Assembly (NCBI GenBank): GCA_934667815.1
Contig: CAKUMO010000009.1
Span: forward strand, 18,488-82,487
Origin: an uncultured Oscillospiraceae bacterium
Lineage (GTDB): Bacteria; Bacillota; Clostridia; Oscillospirales; Oscillospiraceae
DNA: 64,000 bases
Direction of reading: 5' to 3'
Shown: positions 34,542 to 42,549 of the stretch, in pieces
Layout: the number at the start of each line of letters is the position of its first letter
How positions within the stretch are numbered: position 1 is the first letter of the stretch
Position numbers and translations under genes: made by a program
The notes under the pieces: model-generated
The model's input: the letters and a program-made list of their open reading frames with translations, nothing else
The model's database searches: none
What the model was told of the DNA's origin: nothing

Positions 34542-36926
34542 TTATCCCCTCTCTGTCTGGCGCTCTGCAAAGGCGCGGATGTTGGAGGGATTTTCAACGC
34601 GCTCCACTTCCCTGTCATTTTCAAGGATCAGGAGCGTCGGCGCCTGCTTGACGCCGTAGGCGCGGGCAAGCTCGGGCGTCTCGTCCGCAACGACCAGCTC
34701 ATATTGCAGGCCCGCATCGTTCAGGAACTTTTTCGCCATGACGCACTTCGGGCAGGTCTTAGTCGTGACCAACACCAGGCGGCCGTTTGCCGTCTGCTTT
34801 GCAGGCTGCGCGGCGGGCGCGGACTCTTTTTCCTGTGTGAAATGTGCCTGCATGGACGCGCCGATGTCATAGACCTTGCGGTCTTTATACTCCTGAGCCT
34901 TGCCGTCGTTCCAGTTCTGCACCGGACGGTAGTAGCCCGTGATGCGGCTGTAAACCTCGGTAGGCTTGCCGCAGATCGGGCAGATCTTCTGTTCACCGGC
35001 GAGGTAGCCGTGCTCCGCGCAGACGGAATAAGTCGGTGAAAGCGTGTAATAGGGCAGGCGGTAGTTCTCCGCGATCTTGCGCACCAGATTGGCAGCCGCT
35101 TTCCAGTCGGGCAGCTTCTCACCCAGGAACGCGTGGAACACGGTACCGGAGGTGTAGAGCGTCTGGAGCTTGTCCTGAATGTCCAGTGCGGTGAAAACAT
35201 CCTCGGTATAACCCACGGGCAGATGCGAGGAATTTGTATAATAGGGCGTTTCGCCCTCCTTGGCCGCGGTAATGATGTCCGGGAAGTCCTTTTTGTCGTG
35301 CTTGGCCAGACGGTAGGTCGTAGACTCGGCAGGCGTGGCCTCAAGGTTATAGAGGTCGCCGTACTGCTCCTGATAGTCCGAAAGGCGCTCACGCATGTGG
35401 TTCAGGACGTCCTCGGTGAACTTCTGCGTTTCGGGGTGCGTCATGTCCTTGCGCAGCCACTTGGCGTTCAGGCCGACCTCGTTCATGCCGATCAGGCCGA
35501 TGGTGGAGAAGTGGTTCTCGAACGTGCCGAGGTACCGCTTGGTATAGGGATACAATCCCTCATTCAGGAGCTTGGTGATGACGTCGCGCTTGATCTTCAG
35601 AGAGCGCGCGGAAATGTCCATCAGGTGATCCAGCCGCTTGTAAAATTCCTCCGGCGTGGCGGAAAGATAGGCGATTTTCGGCATATTGATCGTCACAACG
35701 CCTACAGAGCCGGTGGATTCGCCGCTGCCAAAGAAGCCGCCGGACTTCTTGCGAAGCTCGCGCAGATCCAGACGCAGGCGGCAGCACATCGAGCGGATGT
35801 CGCTCGGCTGCATATCGCTGTTGACATAGTTGGAAAAATACGGCGTGCCGTACTTCGCGGTCATTTCAAAGAGTAGGCGGTTGTTCTCCGTCTCCGACCA
35901 GTCGAAATCGCGCGTGATGGAATACGTCGGGATGGGATACTGGAAGCCGCGTCCGTTGGCGTCGCCCTCGATCATGACCTCGATGAAGGCCTTGTTGACC
36001 ATATCCATCTCTTTTTTGCAGTCCTTGTATTTAAAGGGCATCTCCTTGCCGCCGACAATGGCCGGAAGCTCCGCCAGATCGTCCGGCACGACCCAGTCGA
36101 GTGTGATATTGGAGAACGGCGCCTGCGTTCCCCAGCGCGATGGCGTATTCACACCGTAGATGAAGGACTCGACACACTTTTTGACCTGCTCATAGCTCAG
36201 ATGATCCACTTTGACGAAGGGCGCAAGATAGGTATCGAAGGATGAAAACGCCTGTGCGCCAGCCCATTCGTTCTGCATGATGCCAAGGAAATTGACCATC
36301 TGGTTGCAGAGGGACGACAGATGCTTTGCCGGAGCGGAGGTAATCTTGCCGGGCACGCCGCCAAGCCCCTCCTGAATGAGCTGCTTGAGCGACCAGCCCG
36401 CGCAGTAGCCCGTCAGCATGGACATATCATGGATATGAATGTCGGCGTTGCGGTGGGCGTTTGCGATCTCGTCATCATAGACCTCGGAGAGCCAGTAGTT
36501 CGCCGTGATTGCGCCGGAGTTTGACAGGATCAGGCCGCCGACGGAGTAGGTCACGGTAGAGTTTTCCTTCACGCGCCAGTCGCGCACCTTGACATAGCTG
36601 TCCACCAGCTCTTTATAGTCCAGAATGGTGGACTTCATGTTGCGCAGCTTCTCGCGCTGACGGCGGTACAGAATGTAGGCCTTGGCAACATCGTCATAGC
36701 CCGCACGGATAAGCACGGATTCCACGCTGTCCTGAATGTCCTCGACGGCGATGAGTCCCTCCTTGATCTTCGGCTCAAAATCCGCCGTGACCTTGAGCGC
36801 AAGGAAATCGATCACGGAATCGTTGTACTGCTTTTCCTGTGCGTCGAATGCCTTGCGGATCGCGTGGGCGATCTTGGATAGATCAAACTCCACGACCTTG
36901 TCGTTTCTCTTTATAACCTGATACAT
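34542..36926 (-). CDS. nrdD: Anaerobic (class III) ribonucleotide reductase with C-terminal redoxin domain
   Basis: The 794-residue product has an N-terminal ATP-cone (MYQVIKRNDKVVEFDLSK, ~1-95), the class III barrel, a C-terminal zinc site (CAEHG at ~636 and CPICG at ~649) and a glycyl-radical loop RITGYYRP with glycine near 664. After an Ala/Pro linker, residues ~714-794 form a glutaredoxin/thioredoxin-like domain with the motif CPKC (725-728) and a cis-proline in KQAPTLL. Usual NrdDs end soon after the radical loop, so this is a fusion. Some class III enzymes use redoxins in place of formate as reductant, which this architecture fits. The start at 36926 has GGGAGG upstream, 11 bp after nrdG. 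Confidence 0.93.
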   Translation of the reverse strand: MYQVIKRNDKVVEFDLSKIAHAIRKAFDAQEKQYNDSVIDFLALKVTADFEPKIKEGLIAVEDIQDSVESVLIRAGYDDVAKAYILYRRQREKLRNMKSTILDYKELVDSYVKVRDWRVKENSTVTYSVGGLILSNSGAITANYWLSEVYDDEIANAHRNADIHIHDMSMLTGYCAGWSLKQLIQEGLGGVPGKITSAPAKHLSSLCNQMVNFLGIMQNEWAGAQAFSSFDTYLAPFVKVDHLSYEQVKKCVESFIYGVNTPSRWGTQAPFSNITLDWVVPDDLAELPAIVGGKEMPFKYKDCKKEMDMVNKAFIEVMIEGDANGRGFQYPIPTYSITRDFDWSETENNRLLFEMTAKYGTPYFSNYVNSDMQPSDIRSMCCRLRLDLRELRKKSGGFFGSGESTGSVGVVTINMPKIAYLSATPEEFYKRLDHLMDISARSLKIKRDVITKLLNEGLYPYTKRYLGTFENHFSTIGLIGMNEVGLNAKWLRKDMTHPETQKFTEDVLNHMRERLSDYQEQYGDLYNLEATPAESTTYRLAKHDKKDFPDIITAAKEGETPYYTNSSHLPVGYTEDVFTALDIQDKLQTLYTSGTVFHAFLGEKLPDWKAAANLVRKIAENYRLPYYTLSPTYSVCAEHGYLAGEQKICPICGKPTEVYSRITGYYRPVQNWNDGKAQEYKDRKVYDIGASMQAHFTQEKESAPAAQPAKQTANGRLVLVTTKTCPKCVMAKKFLNDAGLQYELVVADETPELARAYGVKQAPTLLILENDREVERVENPSNIRAFAERQTERG

Positions 36927-36937
36927 TTTCTTCCTCC

Positions 36938-37621
36938 CTATTTCCCCCGAAGCTGCGCCGCGGGGATTCCCTTTCTGGCAGAGGCCAGACATTGTTCCAT
37001 TTTTTCGCGGCTTGCGGCGTGCATTCCCTGGCAGAGAATGTCGCCGGAGTCCACGAACTCCTGCAAAAAATATCGCTTTGCGCCGCTCAGCCATGCGGAG
37101 ATCACTTCAAAATCCGCCGGTTCATGCAGCTCGTCGACCACGGTCGTACGGAATTCATAATCCGTACTTCCCTGCATCAAAAGCGCCGCGCTGTGTCGGA
37201 TGTCCTGCATGTTTACGGGAACGCCCGCCGTTATTTCGTACTTTTCCGGGCAGTTTTTGATGTCCATCGCCACATAATCAACCAATCCGGCTTCCATCAG
37301 CGCCTCAAGCCGCGCGGGGAACGCGCCGTTCGTATCCAGCTTCACGGCAAAGCCGCGTTCGCGGATATGCCGCAAAAAAGGCTCTAGCGCAGGCCGGAGC
37401 AACGGTTCTCCACCGGTGACGGCCACGCCGTCGAGCAGTCCCTGACGGGTATCAAGAAAGCGGAAGAACGTTTCCTCGGAAATATTTTCACCTGTGCCTG
37501 TGACGAGCGGCGTATTGTGGCAGAAGGGGCAGCGGAAGTTGCAGCCCGACAGGAACACCGTGCAGGCGACGCGCCCGGGATAGTCCAGAAGCGTCAATTT
37601 TTGCAAACCGCCGATTCGCAT
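36938..37621 (-). CDS. nrdG: Anaerobic ribonucleotide reductase activating protein (radical SAM)
   Basis: The 227-residue radical SAM enzyme starts MRIGGLQKLTLLDYPGRVACTVFL. It has the iron-sulfur motif CNFRCPFC at ~residues 27-34 and the glycine-rich AVTGGEPLLRP. It makes the glycyl radical on NrdD. It is the first gene of the operon, directly under a strong promoter with NrdR-box-like palindromes. The second nrdD at 39328 has no activase of its own in the window, so this protein may serve both. Confidence 0.94.
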   Translation of the reverse strand: MRIGGLQKLTLLDYPGRVACTVFLSGCNFRCPFCHNTPLVTGTGENISEETFFRFLDTRQGLLDGVAVTGGEPLLRPALEPFLRHIRERGFAVKLDTNGAFPARLEALMEAGLVDYVAMDIKNCPEKYEITAGVPVNMQDIRHSAALLMQGSTDYEFRTTVVDELHEPADFEVISAWLSGAKRYFLQEFVDSGDILCQGMHAASREKMEQCLASARKGIPAAQLRGK

Positions 37622-37627
37622 AATTGC

Positions 37628-37675
37628 CTCCCAAATTTAGTGATGTCTTTCTCTCGCAGGCACAACATCTAGTGC
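37628..37675 (-). promoter_or_regulatory. NrdR-box pair upstream of nrdG
   Basis: GCACAACATCTAGTGC (37660-37675) is a near-palindrome matching the NrdR box pattern. A second, weaker box with TTTAGTGA lies exactly 32 bp away (37628-37643), matching the three-turn spacing typical of NrdR sites. The strong box lies just downstream of the -10 and the weaker one reaches the ribosome site, so binding of the dATP-sensing repressor NrdR would block transcription. Confidence 0.75.
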
Positions 37676-37687
37676 TGCACCCTAGAT

Positions 37688-37716
37688 AGAATACCCTCTT
37701 TTCCATAGTTTGTCAA
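37688..37716 (-). promoter_or_regulatory. Promoter of the nrdG-nrdD-trxB operon
   Basis: On the minus strand TTGACA (37716-37711), a 17-bp spacer and TATTCT (37693-37688) form a near-consensus sigma-A promoter. Confidence 0.8.
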
Positions 37717-37741
37717 GCGTGAAAACGCGGGCAATTTCCAC

Positions 37742-37776
37742 AAAAAAGCGCCGACTGTTTTGACAGACGGCGGCTT
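37742..37776 (-). terminator. Terminator of the XRE regulator gene
   Basis: On the minus strand an imperfect GC-rich stem (GCCGCCGTCTGT with ACAGTCGGCGC) is followed by TTTTTT, 12 bases after the stop codon. Confidence 0.75.
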
Positions 37777-37787
37777 GAATTTCGTCG

Positions 37788-38027
37788 TTATTCCTGATAG
37801 ACCAGAATATCCTCAATTTTACACTGTAACACGCAGCAGATGCGTGCGAGAATGTCCAAGTCAATCTTTTCGATACTTCCCTGATACCATTTATCCACGA
37901 CCTCGAAGCGTGCGCCAATGCTCCGCGCCAGCATGTTGCGGTTGATGCCGCACACGTCCATCAGCTCTCTGAGCTTCAGGTGCACCGTGCCATAATCCTG
38001 CATCGTTATGATCGAACGTCCCTGCAT
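37788..38027 (-). CDS. Small XRE-family helix-turn-helix regulator
   Basis: The 79-residue product is almost entirely a Cro/CI-type HTH: VHLKLRELMDVCGINRNMLARSIGARFEVVDKWYQGSIEKIDLDILARICCVLQCKIEDILVYQE (shown as one domain here only by its boundaries, residues ~12-76). No sensor domain is present. The ATG at 38027 has GAGG nine bases upstream; a TTG two codons earlier is less well placed. The upstream gap contains two tandem palindromes that would suit autoregulation. Its place just upstream of the nrd promoter suggests, but does not show, a regulatory link. Confidence 0.85.
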   Translation of the reverse strand: MQGRSIITMQDYGTVHLKLRELMDVCGINRNMLARSIGARFEVVDKWYQGSIEKIDLDILARICCVLQCKIEDILVYQE

Positions 38028-38085
38028 AAGCAATCACCTCAACCAGATACTACATTCGTGGTAATCTATTGACATTTTATCTTAC

Positions 38086-38113
38086 AATAGTTACTATTAG
38101 AATAGCATCTATT
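38086..38113 (-). promoter_or_regulatory. Tandem palindromic operator-like sites before the XRE gene
   Basis: AATAGTTACTATT (38086-38098) and AATAGCATCTATT (38101-38113) are two copies of AATAG-N3-CTATT placed 15 bp apart. A further CTATT half-site lies near 38066. The rest of the 160-bp gap 38028-38187 is AT-rich. Confidence 0.65.
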
Positions 38114-38187
38114 TAAAAGATAACTATATGTAAGCTTCAAAGAAAGTCTTAATTTTATTAAATAATCGCCGCACTGGTCGAAGAAGC

Positions 38188-39045
38188 CTAGCGGCGGAAT
38201 TTGCGCTCGATCTGCGTCTGCGCATAGGCAAGCATCCGTTCGGACTTCGTCCCGAGGGCGGCCTTGAGCAGCGCCCGCTCGTCTGCAGCTCCCTGCCCAT
38301 GCAACACATGGAACGCGCCGGCATCGCTGCCGCAGCCGACCGTGCCGCCGTCAGAGACGACGCGCGCGGCATTTTCCTGCTGCTGCGCAAGCAAACGGCG
38401 CAGCACAGCATCCGGATGACGCCCACAGCCGATGAGATTTCCGATCGTCGCCAAAGTCGGCACCCAGACCGTCTCCGTTTCACTCAGGCGGCGCAGCGTA
38501 TCGCGGCTCAGATACGCACCGTGCTCGATGGATTCCACGCCCGCCTGCAGCGCCGCGCAAACTGCGGCGTCGCCGTTGGCGTGTGCCATGACGGCAAAGC
38601 CGCGCTCGTGCGAAAGATCAATCATCTTCCGAATGTCCTCGGGTGCAGGCCCGGCCTCGGTCAAGCAGCCGAATTCATTGAAATCGATCAGACCGGAAAT
38701 CATCAGCTTGATAAAATCCGCCTGTTTTTCCTCGGCCTCGTCCAGAAGTGCATCGTATTCGTCCCAATCAGAAAAGCCTCGCCCGATGAATGCGCCGTAA
38801 TGCCCGCGCCTGTAAATGGGAAAAGCCGGACTGCGATAGTCGATGCCGTATTCTCGGCTGAGCGCACGCGCACGAAGACTCACACCCCACGCATCACCGC
38901 CGTCGCGGAGGAAGCGCACACCGCGCGCGTGATAATCTGCCAGCCGTGCGCGGAGCAGCGCGTCGTCGGGTGCAGCCTTCTGTGCGCCGATGGCGTGCTT
39001 CCAGTCCACGCCGTCCAAAATCATATGAATATGCAGGTCTTCCAT
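38188..39045 (-). CDS. Metal-dependent amidohydrolase
   Basis: The 285-residue protein has amidohydrolase-superfamily marks: an N-terminal HxH (DLHIHM), a lysine in FIKLMISG, a histidine in AVMAHANGD, a second in SIEHGAYL and the C-terminal aspartate in GSDAG. These are the usual metal ligands of cyclic-imidohydrolase and imidazolonepropionase-like enzymes. It is shorter than most because the beta-sandwich halves that flank the barrel elsewhere are absent. The substrate is unknown. Its start is only about 16 bp past the terminator of the upstream nrdD gene and repeat element B, so its promoter is unclear. Confidence 0.82.
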   Translation of the reverse strand: MEDLHIHMILDGVDWKHAIGAQKAAPDDALLRARLADYHARGVRFLRDGGDAWGVSLRARALSREYGIDYRSPAFPIYRRGHYGAFIGRGFSDWDEYDALLDEAEEKQADFIKLMISGLIDFNEFGCLTEAGPAPEDIRKMIDLSHERGFAVMAHANGDAAVCAALQAGVESIEHGAYLSRDTLRRLSETETVWVPTLATIGNLIGCGRHPDAVLRRLLAQQQENAARVVSDGGTVGCGSDAGAFHVLHGQGAADERALLKAALGTKSERMLAYAQTQIERKFRR

Positions 39046-39052
39046 AAGATTT

Positions 39053-39084
39053 CTCCAAAAAACCGCGCGAACTTTGTCGCGCGG
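39053..39084 (-). terminator. Terminator hairpin, copy 1 (functional, with T run)
   Basis: On the minus strand the stem CCGCGCGACAAAG / TTCGCGCGG, really CCGCGCGA pairing with TCGCGCGG around a short loop, is followed by TTTTTT. The 24 bp 39061-39084 recur exactly at 39281-39304. Confidence 0.85.
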
Positions 39085-39280
39085 CTCAGCTTGTCAAAAA
39101 AGTCCCTTTGGACTTTTTTGACAAGCTGCCCACAAAATTGCAAAAACAGAATTTGTATTTTTATTTTGCAATTTTGGCCGCTGCGGCGGGTTATTGAACG
39201 CGAAAGGGAACCCTGACGGTTCCCTTTCACACTTTCCTTCCCTCCGAAACTTTCCGTCAGATAGTTATTTTGACAGCCGG
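39085..39280 (-). mobile_element. Noncoding repeat element, copy B (196 bp, MITE-like)
   Basis: The element lies between two exact 24-bp direct copies of the local terminator hairpin. In minus orientation it begins GGCTGTCAAAATAACTATC and ends with the 18-bp hairpin AGCTTGTCAAAAAAGTCC (39088-39105 with 39110-39127), which is the same as in copy A apart from one loop base. A 46-bp tract (39161-39206) is identical to copy A. It also shares the segments GAAAGTTTCGGAGGG and TGAAAGGGAACCGTCA. No coding frame is seen. Confidence 0.78.
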
Positions 39281-39304
39281 AACCGCGCGAACTTTGTCGC
39301 GCGG
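39281..39304 (-). repeat. Terminator hairpin, copy 2, direct repeat of 39061-39084
   Basis: These 24 bp are identical to 39061-39084 and lie 23 bp after the nrdD stop codon. On the minus strand this copy is followed by CCGGCTGTC, not a T run, so the original T run was separated from it by the element. Confidence 0.88.
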
Positions 39305-39327
39305 TTTTCGTCTATTACTATATAGCT

Positions 39328-41505
39328 TTACAGGTGGAGCACGCGCTCCTTGATCTCCTGCGTTCTGCCCTGATTCCAGAACTGCGTGCCGATGTAGCCG
39401 CAGGTACGGCGGGCGACGTTCATCTTGCTCTGGTCGGTGTTGCCGCAGTTCGGGCACGTCCAGACCAGCTTGCCGTCCTCATCCTCGATGACCTCGATCT
39501 CACCGTCGTAGCCGCAGACCTGGCAATAATCAGACTTGGTGTTCAGCTCGGCATACATGATATTGTCATAAATAAACTTCATCAGCTCGAGCACGGCATC
39601 GATGTTGTTCTGCATATCCGGCACCTCGACGTAGCTGATCGCGCCGCCAGGCGAAAGCGCCTGAAACTGCGCCTCAAAGGCCAGCTTATCAAAGGCATTG
39701 ATATGCTCCGTCACATGGATGTGATAGGAGTTTGTGATATAACTCTTATCCGTCACGCCCGGAATAATGCCGAAACGCTTTTGCAGGCACTTGGCAAACT
39801 TATAGGTCGTGGACTCCAAGGGCGTTCCGTAGAGGCTGAAATCGATGTTGTTTTCGACCTTCCACTTCTTGCAGGCATCGTTCATGTGCTGCATGACCTG
39901 AAGTGCAAAAGGCTTGGCGGTCGGGTCGGTGTGGGACTTGCCGGTCATATATTTGACGCACTCGTAAAGTCCGGCATAGCCCAGAGAAATGGTGGAATAG
40001 CCGCCGTAAAGCAGCTTGTCGATCGGCTCGCCCTTGGGCAGACGCGCCAGCGCACCATACTGCCAGAGGATGGGCGCGGCATCGGACAGCGTGCCCTTGA
40101 GGCGATTATGGCGGCACATCAGCGCACGGTAGCACAAATCGAGACGTTCGTCAAAAATTCTCCAGAACTTGTCCATATCCTTGTGCGACGACAGCGCAAC
40201 ATCGACCAGATTGATGGTCACAACGCCCTGATTGAAGCGGCCGTAATACTTCGGCTTGCCGTTTTCATCCACATAAGGCGTCAGGAAGCTGCGGCATCCC
40301 ATGCAGGTGTAGCAGTGACCCTCGCCGTTCTTGTCCACCTTCAGCTCAAGCATTTTCTTCTCGGAGATATAGTCCGGCACCATGCGGCGTGCGGTGCATT
40401 CCGCAGCAAGGCGCGTCAGGTAATAATACTCGGAATCCTCGTGGATGTTGTCCTCCTCGAGCACATAGATGAGCTTCGGGAAGGCCGGAGTGATCCACAC
40501 GCCCTTTTCGTTCTTCACGCCCTCGTAGCGCTGGCGCAGAGTCTCCTCGATGATGATGGCAAGGTCCTTTTTCTCCTGCGGATTGCGTGCCTCGTCCAGA
40601 TACATGAACACTGTGATGAAGGGTGCCTGACCGTTCGTGGTCATGAGCGTGACGACCTGATACTGGATGGTCTGCACGCCGCGCTTGATCTCCTCGCGCA
40701 GACGTTCCTCAACGATTTTGGAGATCTGCTCTTCGGTCGCAGAGGTGTTCAGCTCCCGCACCTCGCGCTCGACGCTCTGACGGATGCGCTTGCGGCTGAC
40801 GTCCACAAAGGGTGCAAGATGCGTCAGGGAGATGGACTGCCCGCCGTACTGGTTGGAGGCAATCTGCGCAATAATCTGCGTAGCGATATTGCAGGCCGTG
40901 GAGAAGGAATGCGGCTTTTCGATCAGCGTGCCGGAGATAACGGTTCCGTTTTGCAGCATGTCCTCGAGGTTGACAAGGTCGCAGTTGTGCATATGCTGGG
41001 CAAAATAGTCCGCGTCGTGGAAGTGGATAATGCCCGCCTCGTGTGCCTCGACGATGTCCTGCGGCAGCAGGATGCGGCGCGTGATGTCCTTGGAAACCTC
41101 GCCTGCCATGTAGTCGCGCTGTACGGCGTTGACGGTCGGGTTCTTATTTGCGTTCTCCTGCTTGACTTCCTCGTTGTTCGACTCAATCAGGCTGAGGATA
41201 CGGTCGTCCGTGGTGTTGGATTTGCGAACGAGAGAACGGGTATAGCGGTAGGTGATATAGCGCTTTGCGACCTCAAACGCGCCGTGCGCCATGATCTGAT
41301 CCTCGACGAGATCCTGAATCTCCTCAACGGACAGGCTGCGGCTCATCTCCTGACACTGGATCTCCACGCTCTGGGCGATGCGCTCGATCTGCAGCGGCGT
41401 CATGCGCTCGCGCTCCTCGGCCACGTCGTTGGCCTTACTGATCGCTCTTTTGATTTTTTCAATGTCAAAAACGGCCTCTGCGCCATTTCTCTTAATGATT
41501 TTCAT
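39328..41505 (-). CDS. nrdD: Anaerobic (class III) ribonucleoside-triphosphate reductase
   Basis: The 725-residue enzyme has an ATP-cone (MKIIKRNGAEAVFDIEKIKR, ~1-90), the ten-stranded barrel with CYTCMGCRSF, the C-terminal zinc site (CQVCG and CPNCG) and the glycyl-radical motif RRTCGYIG with glycine at ~703. This is the E. coli-type NrdD, normally coupled to formate. It reduces ribonucleoside triphosphates under anaerobic conditions after activation by NrdG. It differs from the redoxin-fused paralogue at 34542. It has its own promoter with one NrdR-like box. Confidence 0.95.
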   Translation of the reverse strand: MKIIKRNGAEAVFDIEKIKRAISKANDVAEERERMTPLQIERIAQSVEIQCQEMSRSLSVEEIQDLVEDQIMAHGAFEVAKRYITYRYTRSLVRKSNTTDDRILSLIESNNEEVKQENANKNPTVNAVQRDYMAGEVSKDITRRILLPQDIVEAHEAGIIHFHDADYFAQHMHNCDLVNLEDMLQNGTVISGTLIEKPHSFSTACNIATQIIAQIASNQYGGQSISLTHLAPFVDVSRKRIRQSVEREVRELNTSATEEQISKIVEERLREEIKRGVQTIQYQVVTLMTTNGQAPFITVFMYLDEARNPQEKKDLAIIIEETLRQRYEGVKNEKGVWITPAFPKLIYVLEEDNIHEDSEYYYLTRLAAECTARRMVPDYISEKKMLELKVDKNGEGHCYTCMGCRSFLTPYVDENGKPKYYGRFNQGVVTINLVDVALSSHKDMDKFWRIFDERLDLCYRALMCRHNRLKGTLSDAAPILWQYGALARLPKGEPIDKLLYGGYSTISLGYAGLYECVKYMTGKSHTDPTAKPFALQVMQHMNDACKKWKVENNIDFSLYGTPLESTTYKFAKCLQKRFGIIPGVTDKSYITNSYHIHVTEHINAFDKLAFEAQFQALSPGGAISYVEVPDMQNNIDAVLELMKFIYDNIMYAELNTKSDYCQVCGYDGEIEVIEDEDGKLVWTCPNCGNTDQSKMNVARRTCGYIGTQFWNQGRTQEIKERVLHL

Positions 41506-41562
41506 AGTATTTCTCCTTTTTGCATGCCGTGCTTTCTGTTCATCTTCAAGCCTTCAAGAGCT

Positions 41563-41590
41563 ATTATACTATATCTTGTGCTAATTTCAA
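41563..41590 (-). promoter_or_regulatory. Promoter of nrdD with overlapping NrdR-like box
   Basis: On the minus strand TTGAAA (41590-41585), a 16-bp spacer and TATAAT (41568-41563) precede nrdD by about 58 bp. ACTATATCTTGTGC (41568-41581), a good NrdR-box match, fills the spacer. The expected partner box about 31 bp away (41541-41550) keeps only ATCTT and is not convincing. Confidence 0.7.
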
Positions 41591-41706
41591 GAGGGAGATA
41601 CCAGATTTTCTAAATTTCTTTTTTCGGCTGTGGGGCTTTCCTTTCCGGTCAAAGTGGTGTATAATAGATAAAATTAACCGTTCCGAAGCCTTTACGGAGA
41701 GATACC

Positions 41707-42549
41707 ATGAAACGAATTGTCACGATACAAGACTTATCCTGCGTCGGCAAATGTTCGCTGACCATCGCACTGCCGGTGCTTTCGGCGCTGGGGCTGGAAT
41801 GCTGCGCCCTGCCGACGGCCGTTTTGTCGGCGCACACCGCTTTCGACGGCTTCGCCCGCAAGGATCTGACCGATTTTCTCGCACCTGTCAGCGCACACTG
41901 GCAGTCGCTCGGATTGCAATTTGACGCAATCTATACGGGCTATCTGGCTTCCCCCGCGCAGATTGATTTTGTTGAGGACTTTTTTGTCCGCTTCGGCGGC
42001 GAACATACACTGCGCTTCGTCGACCCCGTTATGGCCGATCAGGGCCGGCTCTACGCAGGCTTTGACGAGGATTTTCCTGTCCTGATGCGCAAGCTCTGCG
42101 CCCGCGCGGACATCATCACGCCGAATATCACGGAAGCCTGCCTGCTGACCGGCACACTATACCGCGAGACACTTGACGAGCGCGATCTGCGCGTCCTTCT
42201 GGAAAAGCTCCTTGCCCTCGGCCCGCGCATCGCAATCCTGACCGGCGTGCGCACGCAGCCGGGCAAAATGGGTGTAGCCGCCATGGATGCAAGCGGCACA
42301 CTTGATGTCCATCTTACGCAATATATCCCCGCGGTCTTTCACGGCACGGGCGACCTGTTTGCCAGCGTCTGTGTGGGGCTTCTGACCCTCGGGCATCCGG
42401 TAAAGGATGCCATTGCACTGGCCTCGGACTACGTCGTGCAGACACTGCGCGCCACCGCCGCCGACCCGAACGCACGCTGGTACGGCGTAAACTACGAAGC
42501 GACGCTTCCCCTGCTGCTGCGCAGCTTAGAGAAACTGGAGGAATCATGA
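41707..42549 (+). CDS. pdxY: Pyridoxamine/pyridoxal kinase
   Basis: The 280-residue PfkB/ribokinase-fold kinase starts MKRIVTIQDLSCVGKCSLTIALPVLSALG. It has the family segments DPVMADQGRLYAGFDEDF, ITPNITEACLLTG and the C-terminal catalytic FHGTGDLFASV, whose aspartate is the base. It phosphorylates pyridoxal or pyridoxamine for PLP salvage. TATAAT (41660-41665) upstream is a likely -10, though its -35 is poor. The stop overlaps the YfhO start by four bases. Confidence 0.9.
   Translation: MKRIVTIQDLSCVGKCSLTIALPVLSALGLECCALPTAVLSAHTAFDGFARKDLTDFLAPVSAHWQSLGLQFDAIYTGYLASPAQIDFVEDFFVRFGGEHTLRFVDPVMADQGRLYAGFDEDFPVLMRKLCARADIITPNITEACLLTGTLYRETLDERDLRVLLEKLLALGPRIAILTGVRTQPGKMGVAAMDASGTLDVHLTQYIPAVFHGTGDLFASVCVGLLTLGHPVKDAIALASDYVVQTLRATAADPNARWYGVNYEATLPLLLRSLEKLEES

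Noticed and set aside
41536..41551. Second NrdR box upstream of the 39328 nrdD
   Set aside because: It is at the right distance (31 bp) but retains only ATCTT of the motif, so it is not listed as a site.
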